Shown: positions 1 to 9,309 of the stretch, one piece after another
How the letters are laid out: each line of letters starts with the position of its first letter
Position numbering within the stretch: the stretch's first letter is position 1
NCBI GenBank assembly: GCA_006247105.1
Contig: CM016925.1
Location: 1,054,001 to 1,118,000 of the forward strand
Source: Giardia muris
Lineage: Eukaryota > Fornicata > Diplomonadida > Hexamitidae
Length of the DNA: 64,000 bases
Direction of reading: 5' to 3'
Notes under the pieces: generated by a model
Database searches by the model: none
The model's input: the letters and a program-made list of their open reading frames with translations, nothing else
Told to the model about the DNA's origin: nothing
Made by a program: the position numbers and the translations under genes

Positions 1-1399
1 GGTTTTCTAGTCCATCAAGTTCTCGCCGATGTTGTTCGATCTGCTGTAGTAATGCACAATGGTCCGTCTCCATTGTCAGTAGTAGCTTGTACCGGGGGTC
101 ATCCTTCTGAAGCTCCCCAAGCGGTGGAGTTATAGTTGTGTTAGGAACCGCACTTGTTGTAGTCGAATTTGGCATAATTTTAGACTTCGGTTCCAATGCC
201 TCTGCAGGCTCAAGCACTTGCGCCAATTGTTCCTGCATGACCCGGATTCGATTATCAAGCTCATCACGTCTCCGCTCGTCGCGCTGTTGTAACTCCTCTA
301 GGGCTGCTGCTTGTGCACGTTGCCGAACAAACGCCTCGAAGGACATAACATTGTTCTCCCTTGCGACAGGCTGATCCTCAAGCTTCGGATGAATTTCGTG
401 CCGATAATGTTGCTCATGAGTGGGCTGTTCCGTCTTGATCGAAGAAGTAGGTCGTTCTTCGGGTGTGGAATAGAGTGTGCTTCCAACAGAATCCTTCGGC
501 TTGAAGTTCTTCGATGGTACTACTGTTGGTTGAGTCTCTGTCTTCCCATACCCTTGTATCTGCGCTTGTGTCTGTCCTTGCGTTTGCGCTTGCGCCTGCG
601 CCTGCGCTTGAGTTTGCGTCTGTATTTGTGCCTGTGCTTGTTTGAGAGCACGACGGAGCTCCGCAAGCTCGTCATCCTGGCGTGAAATCTTATTAAGAGC
701 CACTCCATAATCTTCCTCTTGCTTCCGTAATTGTGTACGGACTGTCTTAAGCTCCTGCTCAAGTTCTGTTTGCCGACCCGTTGCAATCTTTAGGTCGATA
801 CCCATACGACGTCGATAATCCGCATACTCCGTTTGAACCGCCTGAAGGGCCTCTTGCAATCGAACCAATTCATCCGATTGCAGCGATTGCAGGGGTGAGT
901 GTTGTGATATGCGCTTGGGCGGTGGGCTCACTTCTTTCACGGGTGTTCCCATTGGAGGCGAGGGGCTTGCCGTTTTGGCTCTTGCTGGCTGTGCAATTGG
1001 GCTCACCCGTCTTTCTTCCTTCTCACCGCTCTCCACAGACGGGGTCGGAGCTGAAGGTACTGTACTCGGTATGGAAGCGGAGGCTTGTCCATGCGGCTGG
1101 GGTTGGGACTGCGGTTGGGACTGTGGCTGTGATGCAAGGGCTGCTGTGACTGCTGCCGAAACGGCCGCCGCGGTCTGTGCAGACATCAAGGAAAGCGCGT
1201 TGGCATCGAGTCCATACGCCGGACGATTTGGAGAACGATTGGGATTAGGAGAGGTCATTGCAGAGACCCGCGCAGGTGATGGGCGGGAGACAAACGTACG
1301 TACGGGCTCCTCGTTGTCATAGCTGTCATCATCACTGTAGCTATCCTCGCTGTACGAGTAACTGTAACTATAGGAGTAACTGTCATCTTCTGACCGCAT
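1..1399 (-). CDS. Partial low-complexity and coiled-coil protein (C-terminus beyond window)
   Basis: An open frame begins at an ATG at 1399 and stays open to the window edge, giving at least 466 residues. The N-terminus is acidic with alternating Ser and Tyr, followed by a Pro/Ser/Ala/Gln-rich disordered part containing a short QPQSQPQSQPQP-like run. From about residue 180 the sequence becomes heptad-like and charged, typical of a coiled coil, and includes a long Gln-Ala/Gln-Thr tract. No catalytic domain is visible. The stop codon of the upstream giant gene lies 26 bp away on the same strand. Family unknown; a cytoskeletal or scaffold role would be a guess based only on the coiled coil. Confidence 0.8.
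   Translation of the reverse strand, partial: MRSEDDSYSYSYSYSYSEDSYSDDDSYDNEEPVRTFVSRPSPARVSAMTSPNPNRSPNRPAYGLDANALSLMSAQTAAAVSAAVTAALASQPQSQPQSQPQPHGQASASIPSTVPSAPTPSVESGEKEERRVSPIAQPARAKTASPSPPMGTPVKEVSPPPKRISQHSPLQSLQSDELVRLQEALQAVQTEYADYRRRMGIDLKIATGRQTELEQELKTVRTQLRKQEEDYGVALNKISRQDDELAELRRALKQAQAQIQTQTQAQAQAQAQTQGQTQAQIQGYGKTETQPTVVPSKNFKPKDSVGSTLYSTPEERPTSSIKTEQPTHEQHYRHEIHPKLEDQPVARENNVMSFEAFVRQRAQAAALEELQQRDERRRDELDNRIRVMQEQLAQVLEPAEALEPKSKIMPNSTTTSAVPNTTITPPLGELQKDDPRYKLLLTMETDHCALLQQIEQHRRELDGLEN
554..643. repeat. Hexanucleotide-like repeat encoding a Gln-Ala/Gln-Thr tract
   Basis: The plus strand shows an imperfect run of TTGCGC/CTGCGC/TTGTGC-like units. Read on the minus strand inside the coiled-coil gene it encodes alternating Gln with Ala, Thr, Ile or Gly over about 30 residues. 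The frame stays open, so the repeat is coding and probably expands or contracts by replication slippage. Confidence 0.75.
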
Positions 1400-1425
1400 T
1401 TTGTGTCGTTTACCCCATTGGCTTG

Positions 1426-4400
1426 TTATGAGAGGTGCCGTCGTCTCAAAATAAGCTCGACGACGAGGAGAGAACCGCGCATCGCCCGCCTTGTCGTTAG
1501 CGTGTAACCCGGTCGTCGATCCGAGTCTCCCTCCAATGGGCGTCCAACTACTTCCCCTTCAAATCTTGCCTTATGTACTGATTGCTTCCGTGCAACCCCA
1601 AGGCTAGAACGCCAGACGTGTGCATCTCCAACCCGAGAGTCCAGATAGAAGAGAACGCTGCATGACATAGCTTGTCTTGGAAGGTCCTTCTGAGGGTGCC
1701 AGACGACCTGTGCCGCCAATGACTCGGGAGTTTTGTAACATGCGTCCTCGATTTGAGGGGTGACAACCGATTCCTCCCCTGAAAAGAGCCGCTCAGGCGT
1801 CGAAAAGGAACGAGGACTGGTTCTTATGCGGCGTCTTATTCGGGTTTCACGTAAGCGCGTTCGTGACAACGTCCTGACCTCCAAGATCTCCGAGCACATC
1901 CCCACATCCATATTGAGTAACGTTTCGACATCCTCAGCCACGTCAATCGATCCAACGAGTGTGCATGTGGGATCAGCCCCAAAACTAAGCCGATACACGT
2001 GGAGTAGTCGGTAATTGTGGCAATAGACGACGACCAGGTCTGCACTCGGAGACGCGGAAATGAAGGAAACGCAGGGTAAGATCGTCGCCCGTTCCTCGTA
2101 AACTCGAGCGGTCAACTCAGGGATACGTGCTGCATCCTCCACAGATGAGAGGGCGAGCTCTGGATTGGCATATATGGTGTCTGGTCCGCAAAGTTGCAGG
2201 TATATCTCCTTGCTATGAGAGGAGAGAGGGCATAATACCAATAACCCTGGCTGGAAGCCATGTAATGCAATGAGCTCTCCTCCAGCTCGCCGCAGGACTG
2301 CAAATGCTGGGCGGCCATAGGAGGTATCAAAGATTCGCTCGGCAAGAGTCATGGCGAGGTCGAACTCCGAGAAGAAGCATCCTTCCCCTTCAAACACAGT
2401 CCAGCGAAGGACTTCCACATCTGGTCCGGGTCGATCTCTGGGGAACCATTGACTTATATGCAGGAGAACCTGTAATAGCCGATGGGCCTCGAGCTCCCAG
2501 ATCCCTGGACGAAAGCGGTGTATCCATAGGACGAAGAAAAGGAAGGACCTGACAAGCAATATGGCCTGTCTTGGTTCGTCCGGGGCCAGCTCTATAAAGC
2601 TAGTATAGAGATGGCGATCGAAAGCCATCTCAGCAGATCTGAAGTAGTACTCAAAGACTCGCTGAGCGCATTCGTTAGCAACGCTCTCATGCCCCACAAG
2701 GACTTGAACGCTTATAAGCCGTAAGCAGCAGAAGGCAAGCGCCTCCCCCTCCACTCCCACTGCCAACTCATGCAAGTGCATGCATGTCACTCGATGAAGA
2801 TGCGCGACATCCAATAAGTAGGACGACCGGACAGATGTCGTGAGGCGCTGTAAGGAGACAAACGCAAGCTCGCAGTGCATCTGCTGGAGCAGGTCCGTGC
2901 TTGCAGTCACAAGACGGTACAGTAGACGAAGAATGATGTATGGTGGAGCGTTATGCTCCTCGTCGTCGCGTAGATTTGCGGGGTCGATCAATACACCCGT
3001 CAATAGGGAATACAAGGGTGCATAGAGAGCCAATATTAGAGAGGCCTTCCCACAAAGCTCGTTACTCGTCGTAAGAAGATCTTCAACGCCTAAGGCTGAG
3101 GCCCTTTCGAGGTTGACGTTCAAAGCTGCCAGACGACCCACCTCCTGGAGCTGCAGTAGAAGTGCATCCAAATACTCCGCACATTGTCCCGAAGGTTCAT
3201 AATCCTGATTGGTACCCATAATAGACTTCTCAATGAACTCAGCGGCTTTCCTCTGTAGTTCTCCAATGCTATGTTGTAAAAGACCCGCATATGCCACCCC
3301 TGCAAACCTAGTATGCTCTGATGGGATGTGTAAGAAGGCGAAGACGAAAGTGGCACTGAGCATCTTGGAACGGACTGGATAACCCCCTAAGATCCCTGCG
3401 ACAGTTTGTTGCAGCTTGAGGAAGACGGCAGCCGCATCACTTCGTGGAATGAAATGCTGGACAAAAGTGATCACAAGGATCGCCGTCAGGCATGTCAGAC
3501 CCTGAGTTACTATCCACACATCTGGCTGAGTGCGTGTCTGGCGTGTATCTGCTTCGCACCTATTGATCAAGGCGGAGACATAATACCCGAAGGAGTGTCG
3601 GAAGTTCATCAAGAGACCGGAACGGTTGTAACGCGTCAAATCGCGGAATAGCTGCTCGAAAGTCCCACTATTACGGGCAATGGCCCTAAGAAGATGATTG
3701 ACGTAATATTTGAACTGATCATGAAGGACGAAGACGAGGAGGCGTTGTAGACCGGCATAGGCTTCGAAGAATTCAGATGAGGTCAGGCGGTATGAAGAAT
3801 CGAGGGCGAAGAAGCGTAGTAATGAGGTGAGGGGAAGGTCAGGCACTTCGGAACTCCTATCCTCATCATGACTCGAAGAGATATAAGACATATCATTTGA
3901 CTCTGAATCTAATGTCCCCTGCGACGAGCAGGATGCGGAAGAAAGGGCATCAACGCCCAGCGGACTTTCAACCGCCAAAAGAAGTGTGGATATGCTAGGA
4001 ATGGTAGAAAGACCATGAATCCGGATATAGGAAAGCACGTCCAATTGATCCGCCTTCCACAAAAACTGTACGGGAGGGTCCAACTCAACATCAAGCTTCG
4101 GACAAATGAAGGGCTCATATATACCCCCTCGCCCCTCAAGCTTTGAGGCCTCGCGGCTTTCTTGTAATAAGGCCTCAAGCCAGGCCACATCCTCACGGAA
4201 ATTGATAACGAGCTTTGTCGAATGAGAACAGATGCTGACGAGAAAGCTTCCCAATCGCATGGGGACCGTTGATGATCTATGGGGATCATTGTCTCCGTTT
4301 TGATGACCCAGTTTCCGAAGTGTAATGTTAAGGACTCGTGATGCAAGGTCACGCTTTCCCCAGCCACCCCCACGTCCTAAAAGGGCGTTATATACGAAAA

Positions 4401-6774
4401 GAGGGTCTGAAACAGGAGGAATATGACCCTCGTTTTCATGCTCAAATTCATGGTCAACGGATGTGAAGAGAGAAGGGCAAATGTGCTTCCGCCATCGATC
4501 TCCCGATATTGACGGATATGGATCGAAATGCGTGCGAAGGACATAGCGCTCGACCTGTGTATTCAAGGCCAGAATGGTCTCTTTGTTAGTCTTCAATAGC
4601 TTCTCGCCGTTCTGTGTGTCATTCCTCCAACCCATGCGGCTTTTGCCTCGCATAGAGGGGAAAGACATTTCAGTAGCGTGTTGATAACCTCCGGAATCGG
4701 TCAGATCGATAGAGCGGTATGCCATGCCTCTCAGCAGATAGTCAGTAAAGTATCGCAATTGGAAAGTCTGAGGAAGATAGTAGCCAGCACTAGGATGATA
4801 TATATGCGCGTCGAAGAGGAGTCCAAGGGCGGTTTCGAGCTCGAGAAGAGTCATCTCCGTCGCGTTCCGCTCATAATCGCAGATGCACATATAGAAGTAG
4901 GTCTCGTGCGTCGTCGCAAGGATGAGAATGAAGGTCGAGTCGGAAAGGATGAGATAAGGAGAGAAGACGATATGTGAGAGAGAACTTGGAGCCTGAAGCG
5001 TTGTATTGAAAGATAAAGACAGTCGTGAGATCCTACTGACCTGGTGCACGTTGAAGAATAGGTTTTCGGCCTCGCGGATCAGAACGCTTTCGGTCGTGAG
5101 ATGGCAGGTGAAGACGGTTGAGGAATCACTATGGGTACACTCCTCCGCCATCTCCAGGAAGTATAGGGTGAGATGGACGTCGGCCCCATTATTTGTGCTC
5201 TCCTCTTCGAACCTCGCAAGAGGGTATACGAAGAGGATTGGCGCGGAACGCCTGATATCGATGTGACGCATCTCGTGAAGCCGCATTGAGATGACGAACA
5301 CGAGGCAATGCTCCTGGGCACTCAGGATACAGATTAAAAAGCTCTTGACCGAGAGGATGGAGTAGGTCTGAAATGGCTCGGAACTTCCGAGTAGCCGCAT
5401 CAACGGCTGCGAGACGAAGTTGAAAGAAAACTTCGACCCGGAAGCCAGGTTGTAGAGGGCGAGAAGGAAAGTTCCCCCGTCCTGACCGCCTTCGATAACG
5501 ATATCGTAATACGTCTCGATCGGCTGCTCGCAATCGAGGACGAGTCGAATGGTCTCCGCAAAGACGAGCTGAGCCGGTGGGATGAACTGGAGGAAGCTCT
5601 GTTCTGACCGCAGAGCATTGAGGTCACAGATGGCAAAGGTATTCTGCTCGCACTGTAAAAGGACTGTCGACTGGAGGGCGTTGAAGCTCACATCGACAAC
5701 GTTCAAGACCTTACTAGGGCGAGCAGGAAGGGCGCTAGATATGACATCCGTGATGACCTTGGAGGCCGCCATAGACCCCGAATTCGTCTGCTGTGGATCC
5801 ACGTGCGAGCTATACTTCCGTGTAACGCACGAAAGGAAATGCAGAAACGCGTTTGGAGGGAGTGGGGTATCATCTGGTTTTAGAGAGACGACTATTGAAA
5901 AGGACGCGTCATTCGTCCAGACCAGGCGATGGTAGACCAGCCCAGCGCTTGTGAACTCCACGTGGAAAACATAGACCAAGAAGCTTTCCGTCTTCAAGCA
6001 CGCAACTTGTGGGCCGAAGACGGCGTCACAGAGCGGTTGCCGTAGAGGATAGGTTTCACATGAGACAGGGACGCAAGAAAAAACACCATCCACCTCGAAG
6101 ACCCGCCAGATCTCTCCGTCATCTGCCACAAGTAGAACCCCGCCAGTGCCCATGACGTCCATTTGTAATGAAACGACCCGTGCTGCAAGGTAGACGATAG
6201 TATGGCAGCTGTGCGTGTGCAGAGAGTAAATCTTCAGGGTATATAAGTCATGCCTGACTACGGTGAGAAGATACAGGTAAGCACCTAGGGCAAGGATACG
6301 AGGACACAGGTGCGTGGCCTCTACGCTAGTGGCGGTCGGTTCGCCGCCACAGAGGATTTGCGTGTTACACCCTGGGTCACGTGGCTCGCGGAAATTCCGG
6401 ACGTCGAGCGTCGAAGAATTGAGCTCCAGAAGTTCCTCCGGTGTCACAAGGAGGAATCGATCTGCGGCCAAGCGGTATACTGCGGCGCAGTCCGATAGCG
6501 CCATTCCAAGTGTCTCATGGGTTATCACTTGCTGGATCCCACCACAAGCCGTTATTATGACGAGTAGCTCACCGTTCGCGACAAAAGAGAGCGTGAGAGG
6601 GGCCTCCTCGGCAGTTTGGATGAGCTGGATCTGAGTATAGTGGTGTCCTGGAAAGCCCCCGACGTGTCGAAGGGCCCCCCCGACGTGGGCGAGCAGGATG
6701 ACCTCCGAGTGGTCCGCCGATAGCGCCGCAACGAGGTCGGACGTGAGTATGAAAGATGAGGCTCCGTCTAACAT
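1426..6774 (-). CDS. Giant unassigned protein, 1782 aa, N-terminal propeller-like, helical middle
   Basis: The longest gene of the window. The first ATG is at 6774; one codon earlier is a GTG that a eukaryote would not use. The N-terminal third has many short beta-rich segments separated by turns, as in a beta-propeller (for example LLVADDGEIWRVFEV near residue 215), the middle and C-terminal parts are mainly helical, and the last 150 residues are Arg-rich. A helical stretch around residues 1130-1230 faintly recalls the PC repeats of anaphase-promoting complex subunit 1; a nucleoporin of the propeller-solenoid type is an equal alternative. Neither is secure. The start lies 12 bp from the divergent SPC22 start. 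Confidence 0.85.
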   Translation of the reverse strand: MLDGASSFILTSDLVAALSADHSEVILLAHVGGALRHVGGFPGHHYTQIQLIQTAEEAPLTLSFVANGELLVIITACGGIQQVITHETLGMALSDCAAVYRLAADRFLLVTPEELLELNSSTLDVRNFREPRDPGCNTQILCGGEPTATSVEATHLCPRILALGAYLYLLTVVRHDLYTLKIYSLHTHSCHTIVYLAARVVSLQMDVMGTGGVLLVADDGEIWRVFEVDGVFSCVPVSCETYPLRQPLCDAVFGPQVACLKTESFLVYVFHVEFTSAGLVYHRLVWTNDASFSIVVSLKPDDTPLPPNAFLHFLSCVTRKYSSHVDPQQTNSGSMAASKVITDVISSALPARPSKVLNVVDVSFNALQSTVLLQCEQNTFAICDLNALRSEQSFLQFIPPAQLVFAETIRLVLDCEQPIETYYDIVIEGGQDGGTFLLALYNLASGSKFSFNFVSQPLMRLLGSSEPFQTYSILSVKSFLICILSAQEHCLVFVISMRLHEMRHIDIRRSAPILFVYPLARFEEESTNNGADVHLTLYFLEMAEECTHSDSSTVFTCHLTTESVLIREAENLFFNVHQVSRISRLSLSFNTTLQAPSSLSHIVFSPYLILSDSTFILILATTHETYFYMCICDYERNATEMTLLELETALGLLFDAHIYHPSAGYYLPQTFQLRYFTDYLLRGMAYRSIDLTDSGGYQHATEMSFPSMRGKSRMGWRNDTQNGEKLLKTNKETILALNTQVERYVLRTHFDPYPSISGDRWRKHICPSLFTSVDHEFEHENEGHIPPVSDPLFVYNALLGRGGGWGKRDLASRVLNITLRKLGHQNGDNDPHRSSTVPMRLGSFLVSICSHSTKLVINFREDVAWLEALLQESREASKLEGRGGIYEPFICPKLDVELDPPVQFLWKADQLDVLSYIRIHGLSTIPSISTLLLAVESPLGVDALSSASCSSQGTLDSESNDMSYISSSHDEDRSSEVPDLPLTSLLRFFALDSSYRLTSSEFFEAYAGLQRLLVFVLHDQFKYYVNHLLRAIARNSGTFEQLFRDLTRYNRSGLLMNFRHSFGYYVSALINRCEADTRQTRTQPDVWIVTQGLTCLTAILVITFVQHFIPRSDAAAVFLKLQQTVAGILGGYPVRSKMLSATFVFAFLHIPSEHTRFAGVAYAGLLQHSIGELQRKAAEFIEKSIMGTNQDYEPSGQCAEYLDALLLQLQEVGRLAALNVNLERASALGVEDLLTTSNELCGKASLILALYAPLYSLLTGVLIDPANLRDDEEHNAPPYIILRLLYRLVTASTDLLQQMHCELAFVSLQRLTTSVRSSYLLDVAHLHRVTCMHLHELAVGVEGEALAFCCLRLISVQVLVGHESVANECAQRVFEYYFRSAEMAFDRHLYTSFIELAPDEPRQAILLVRSFLFFVLWIHRFRPGIWELEAHRLLQVLLHISQWFPRDRPGPDVEVLRWTVFEGEGCFFSEFDLAMTLAERIFDTSYGRPAFAVLRRAGGELIALHGFQPGLLVLCPLSSHSKEIYLQLCGPDTIYANPELALSSVEDAARIPELTARVYEERATILPCVSFISASPSADLVVVYCHNYRLLHVYRLSFGADPTCTLVGSIDVAEDVETLLNMDVGMCSEILEVRTLSRTRLRETRIRRRIRTSPRSFSTPERLFSGEESVVTPQIEDACYKTPESLAAQVVWHPQKDLPRQAMSCSVLFYLDSRVGDAHVWRSSLGVARKQSVHKARFEGEVVGRPLEGDSDRRPGYTLTTRRAMRGSLLVVELILRRRHLS

Positions 6775-6786
6775 CACTTAAAAAAT
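6775..6786. promoter_or_regulatory. 12-bp bidirectional initiator between giant gene and SPC22
   Basis: The only DNA between two divergent ATGs is CACTTAAAAAAT. Giardia promoters are known to be short AT-rich elements around the transcription start, so this spacer must contain the initiators of both genes or lie inside their overlapping transcripts. Confidence 0.6.
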
Positions 6787-7341
6787 ATGCATACTTGGTA
6801 CGTTCGTCTATATTCCTTGCTCACATTCTCGATCGTCGCGACCTTCGGTCTCATGGGGTGCATCTACCTCACCTCCTATGCCTCCACGCCAACCTCCATC
6901 CAGAGTCTTCGAGGCGTCGAGGTGTCCCAGGCTCGTGCCATCCCAACGCGACGAAGCTATAACGGAATTAATCAGATATCAACGATCCCGGCGCATGAGG
7001 GTGCGGACCTCGTCTTGGATCTTAAATATGATCTCAATGGACTGTTTACGTGGACCACGAAGCAGGTATATATTGCTGTGGTAGCTTCATGGAAGGATCC
7101 GGCCGGAGACCAGGAGCAGGTCGTCTGGGATAAGGTCGTTGGACGGCGAGATCCACACGAGCATGAGGGGAAACTCCCAGCGAAATATCCTTTGTCATCG
7201 TACAATTTACAGAAGGGCCTCACCGATACGGACGAGTTCCTTTTCTCTATCGTCGTACAAACGATGCCATACGCTGGCCTTTTTAGGACTGAACGCTATA
7301 GTATCCCCGAGGCGTTCAAAGATGTCTTTCGGCGATCCTAA
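6787..7341 (+). CDS. SPC3: Signal peptidase complex subunit 3 (SPC22/23 family)
   Basis: 184 residues, the usual size. Residues about 6-30 form one hydrophobic N-terminal membrane anchor; the rest is the lumenal domain. The family signature is clear: a LDLKYDLNGLFTWTTKQVY segment aligns with the DxxADLxxxFxWNxKQLF region, followed by VVWDKVV as in the family's VLWDKI, and a late TMPYAGLF segment matching the family's NxxPxAGxL. SPC22/23 is a non-catalytic subunit required for signal-peptide cleavage in the ER. The C-terminal 26 bp overlap the 3' end of the convergent SM-protein gene. Confidence 0.92.
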   Translation: MHTWYVRLYSLLTFSIVATFGLMGCIYLTSYASTPTSIQSLRGVEVSQARAIPTRRSYNGINQISTIPAHEGADLVLDLKYDLNGLFTWTTKQVYIAVVASWKDPAGDQEQVVWDKVVGRRDPHEHEGKLPAKYPLSSYNLQKGLTDTDEFLFSIVVQTMPYAGLFRTERYSIPEAFKDVFRRS

Positions 7342-8986
7342 TGGACTTTCGAATGATGTTTTCGACTGAGCCTTGTTTGAGAGAAATGCAACCGTAGGAG
7401 AAGGCTGGGGCGTTCGCTGTCCCCTCAAAGGCCAGCGAGATTCCTTCGGAAATCCTTGCCGCCTCTTCAAGTGAACCTAAGCCATGGATAAAGAGCCCAA
7501 CATTAGTTATCACTCCGGTGCCCGTCCCTTCTTGGGTCTGGAAGTCATATGCCGTGTTATAAAGAGGTCCTGCCTCACCCTTTGTCACCAGGTCGACGAA
7601 GGCATGAGCAAGCGACTGTCCCCTGTTCGTGAGAGCATTAATTCCTTTGCGGACGAAGTTAACCGTGGCTGCGAGGGCGGTATTGAGAGATAGTTGATCG
7701 GGGCTATCAATAGACGTATCATCGATCGAATTCAAGATCAACCTAGTATAGTCTTGAAGAAGCTGGGCAGTCTCTCCAGCATCTGGTTGCGCCAGAATCT
7801 TGTCAAGAAGTTTAGCCGCTTGTTGTACCGGTCCAGAGAGGCGTTCTCGTGTCCCCATGGATAATCCCTTAAGATTATCCCCGCTTGTGAGGAGAAGACA
7901 GATAAGTAGACGTACGATATGCATGGTATGTGTGGCCGACGTTGCGTATGAGATGACATCGCGTGTCCCATTTGGTAGTTCCTGCTCCAAGGCGTGAAGC
8001 TTACTAAGCTCCATCCCTTCGGTCCGTTGAAGGATCTTCTCGCAAAGGTCCGTATGCTTCTCACAATTCGCCTTCTGTGCTGCCAACTCATCCATTTGAA
8101 AGGTCAACGACCCAAGTTGATGCCTTCTTTCCCCTTCTGTCCCATAACGCTCCTTTATGCCACGAAGTGCCAGATTCACCTCTTCTGTCGCTCGAGTAAA
8201 GTGCAAGGCACCGATCTGGTCGAAAAGAGGATCACCACGGTCATCAGGACTGAAGAGCTCGAATTCTTCCAATAACCCCTGATATGTGTATGGATGATAG
8301 AATAATGGAGTCGGATCTGCTTCCCGATCGGCTAAGACGAGGATATGGCCGGGTAGGCGCTCGCAAATCACGTTTTCCCCTTGAAGCCTTTCCAATAAGG
8401 TATTGAGGAGAGTACGAGAAGCTGGGCCACAAGTATATATCTGAGGCATACGAAGGACGCGTTCGAGCCCATCCGACTCCAACCCTCCAGTCAATGCGGA
8501 GATGTAGCTGTATAAGGTTCCGATGATCCGTTCCTCCGATAGCTCACCATTCGGTGTGAAGAAATCTCGTGTTATAAGAGCCAAGTCCATAGGAAACTCC
8601 ACGATTCGCAACAAGCGACTTCCACGGCTCGGCTCCCCTTTGAACTCCTGATAAAGCAGCATGTGTAACTGACTCGGTCCAGCGATCGAGATGAACTCAT
8701 AACTCCCATAGAAGTTAGCTCCAATATGTTGAAATAGAAGGCGTGCATTCTCAACTGTTGGACGACAGGCATAGATCGCCGCAGCATCCGGGATGGGTTG
8801 TTTCTGAGCATCGATATCAACGATAAGTGCAATATTGAGCCGTAGAAGGTCTGCGGCACCAAATAAGCGACTGAGAGCCATCTTTGCGGCCCCATCGACA
8901 ACTAAGACGTGCCAGGTCGCAGCACCACGCGGAGACCCTGCAATGATCTCCGAGAACCGAGCTCGTAGCCGCTCGCAAACGGCCAT
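7316..8986 (-). CDS. SLY1: Sec1/Munc18 (SM) family protein, Sly1-like
   Basis: 556 residues starting at an ATG in TTAAAATGG. Near residues 20-90 the pattern WHVLVVDGAAK, then IPDAAAIYACRPT (about 64-76) matches the SM N-terminal domain, where 'IPxxxAIYxxxPT' is diagnostic. Later VLADREADPTPLFYHPYTYQ matches the SM 'DRxxDxxTPLxHxxTYQ' motif. SM proteins clasp SNARE bundles and drive membrane fusion; the 'PIPD' form and overall fit favour Sly1 (ER-Golgi), but Vps45 or Sec1 are not excluded. It is shorter than typical Sly1 (about 640). The 3' end overlaps SPC22; the start is 16 bp from the eS25 stop. Confidence 0.85.
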   Translation of the reverse strand: MAVCERLRARFSEIIAGSPRGAATWHVLVVDGAAKMALSRLFGAADLLRLNIALIVDIDAQKQPIPDAAAIYACRPTVENARLLFQHIGANFYGSYEFISIAGPSQLHMLLYQEFKGEPSRGSRLLRIVEFPMDLALITRDFFTPNGELSEERIIGTLYSYISALTGGLESDGLERVLRMPQIYTCGPASRTLLNTLLERLQGENVICERLPGHILVLADREADPTPLFYHPYTYQGLLEEFELFSPDDRGDPLFDQIGALHFTRATEEVNLALRGIKERYGTEGERRHQLGSLTFQMDELAAQKANCEKHTDLCEKILQRTEGMELSKLHALEQELPNGTRDVISYATSATHTMHIVRLLICLLLTSGDNLKGLSMGTRERLSGPVQQAAKLLDKILAQPDAGETAQLLQDYTRLILNSIDDTSIDSPDQLSLNTALAATVNFVRKGINALTNRGQSLAHAFVDLVTKGEAGPLYNTAYDFQTQEGTGTGVITNVGLFIHGLGSLEEAARISEGISLAFEGTANAPAFSYGCISLKQGSVENIIRKSIRIAERHL

Positions 8987-8995
8987 TTTAACCTT

Positions 8996-9002
8996 CTTTA
9001 CT
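8996..9002 (-). terminator. Poly(A) signal-like AGTAAAG after eS25 stop
   Basis: On the minus strand the stop reads TGA followed immediately by AGTAAAG. Giardia poly(A) signals are described as AGTRAAY near or over the stop codon; this has G instead of the final pyrimidine, a variant seen at several other stops here. Confidence 0.5.
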
Positions 9003-9272
9003 TCACTTCCCAGCGAGCTTGTTGTTCTTGAAGATCACCGCCCGTGAGGACTTCGAGACGATGCTGAAATCACCGCTCTCGACAAGCTGGCGCATGACGC
9101 GCTTCGCAAGCGCGACGGAGATGTGAAGACGCTCGCAGATCTGGGTGTGAGTCGTCGTCTTCGAGTTACGAATCGCCTTCAGGACATCCTGGTATGCGTT
9201 CTCGTCCGCGAAGAGGGTGGGGTAATCAACCTTATCCTTCACCGCCTTCTTTGTCCACTTCTTGCTCGACAT
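9003..9272 (-). CDS. RPS25: 40S ribosomal protein eS25
   Basis: 89 residues. The open frame extends 77 codons further upstream, but the basic MSSKKWTKK start at 9272 is the family N-terminus, so I use it. The body has the winged-helix pattern of eS25: an N-terminal basic patch, then YPTLFADENAYQDVLKAI, THTQICERLHISVALAKRVMR (recognition helix) and FSIVSKSSRAVIF. eS25 sits on the 40S head and assists factor-dependent and internal initiation. It lies between the SM protein and Elp3 genes, all on the minus strand, with 16 and 37 bp spacers. Confidence 0.95.
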   Translation of the reverse strand: MSSKKWTKKAVKDKVDYPTLFADENAYQDVLKAIRNSKTTTHTQICERLHISVALAKRVMRQLVESGDFSIVSKSSRAVIFKNNKLAGK

Positions 9273-9309
9273 CTTCTCTGAACATGATGAAAAGGAGGGC
9301 GAATCCGAT

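Noticed and set aside
1426..6774. Naming the giant protein APC1
   Set aside because: Only a loose resemblance to PC repeats and a propeller-like N-terminus; a nucleoporin is as likely, so no symbol is given.
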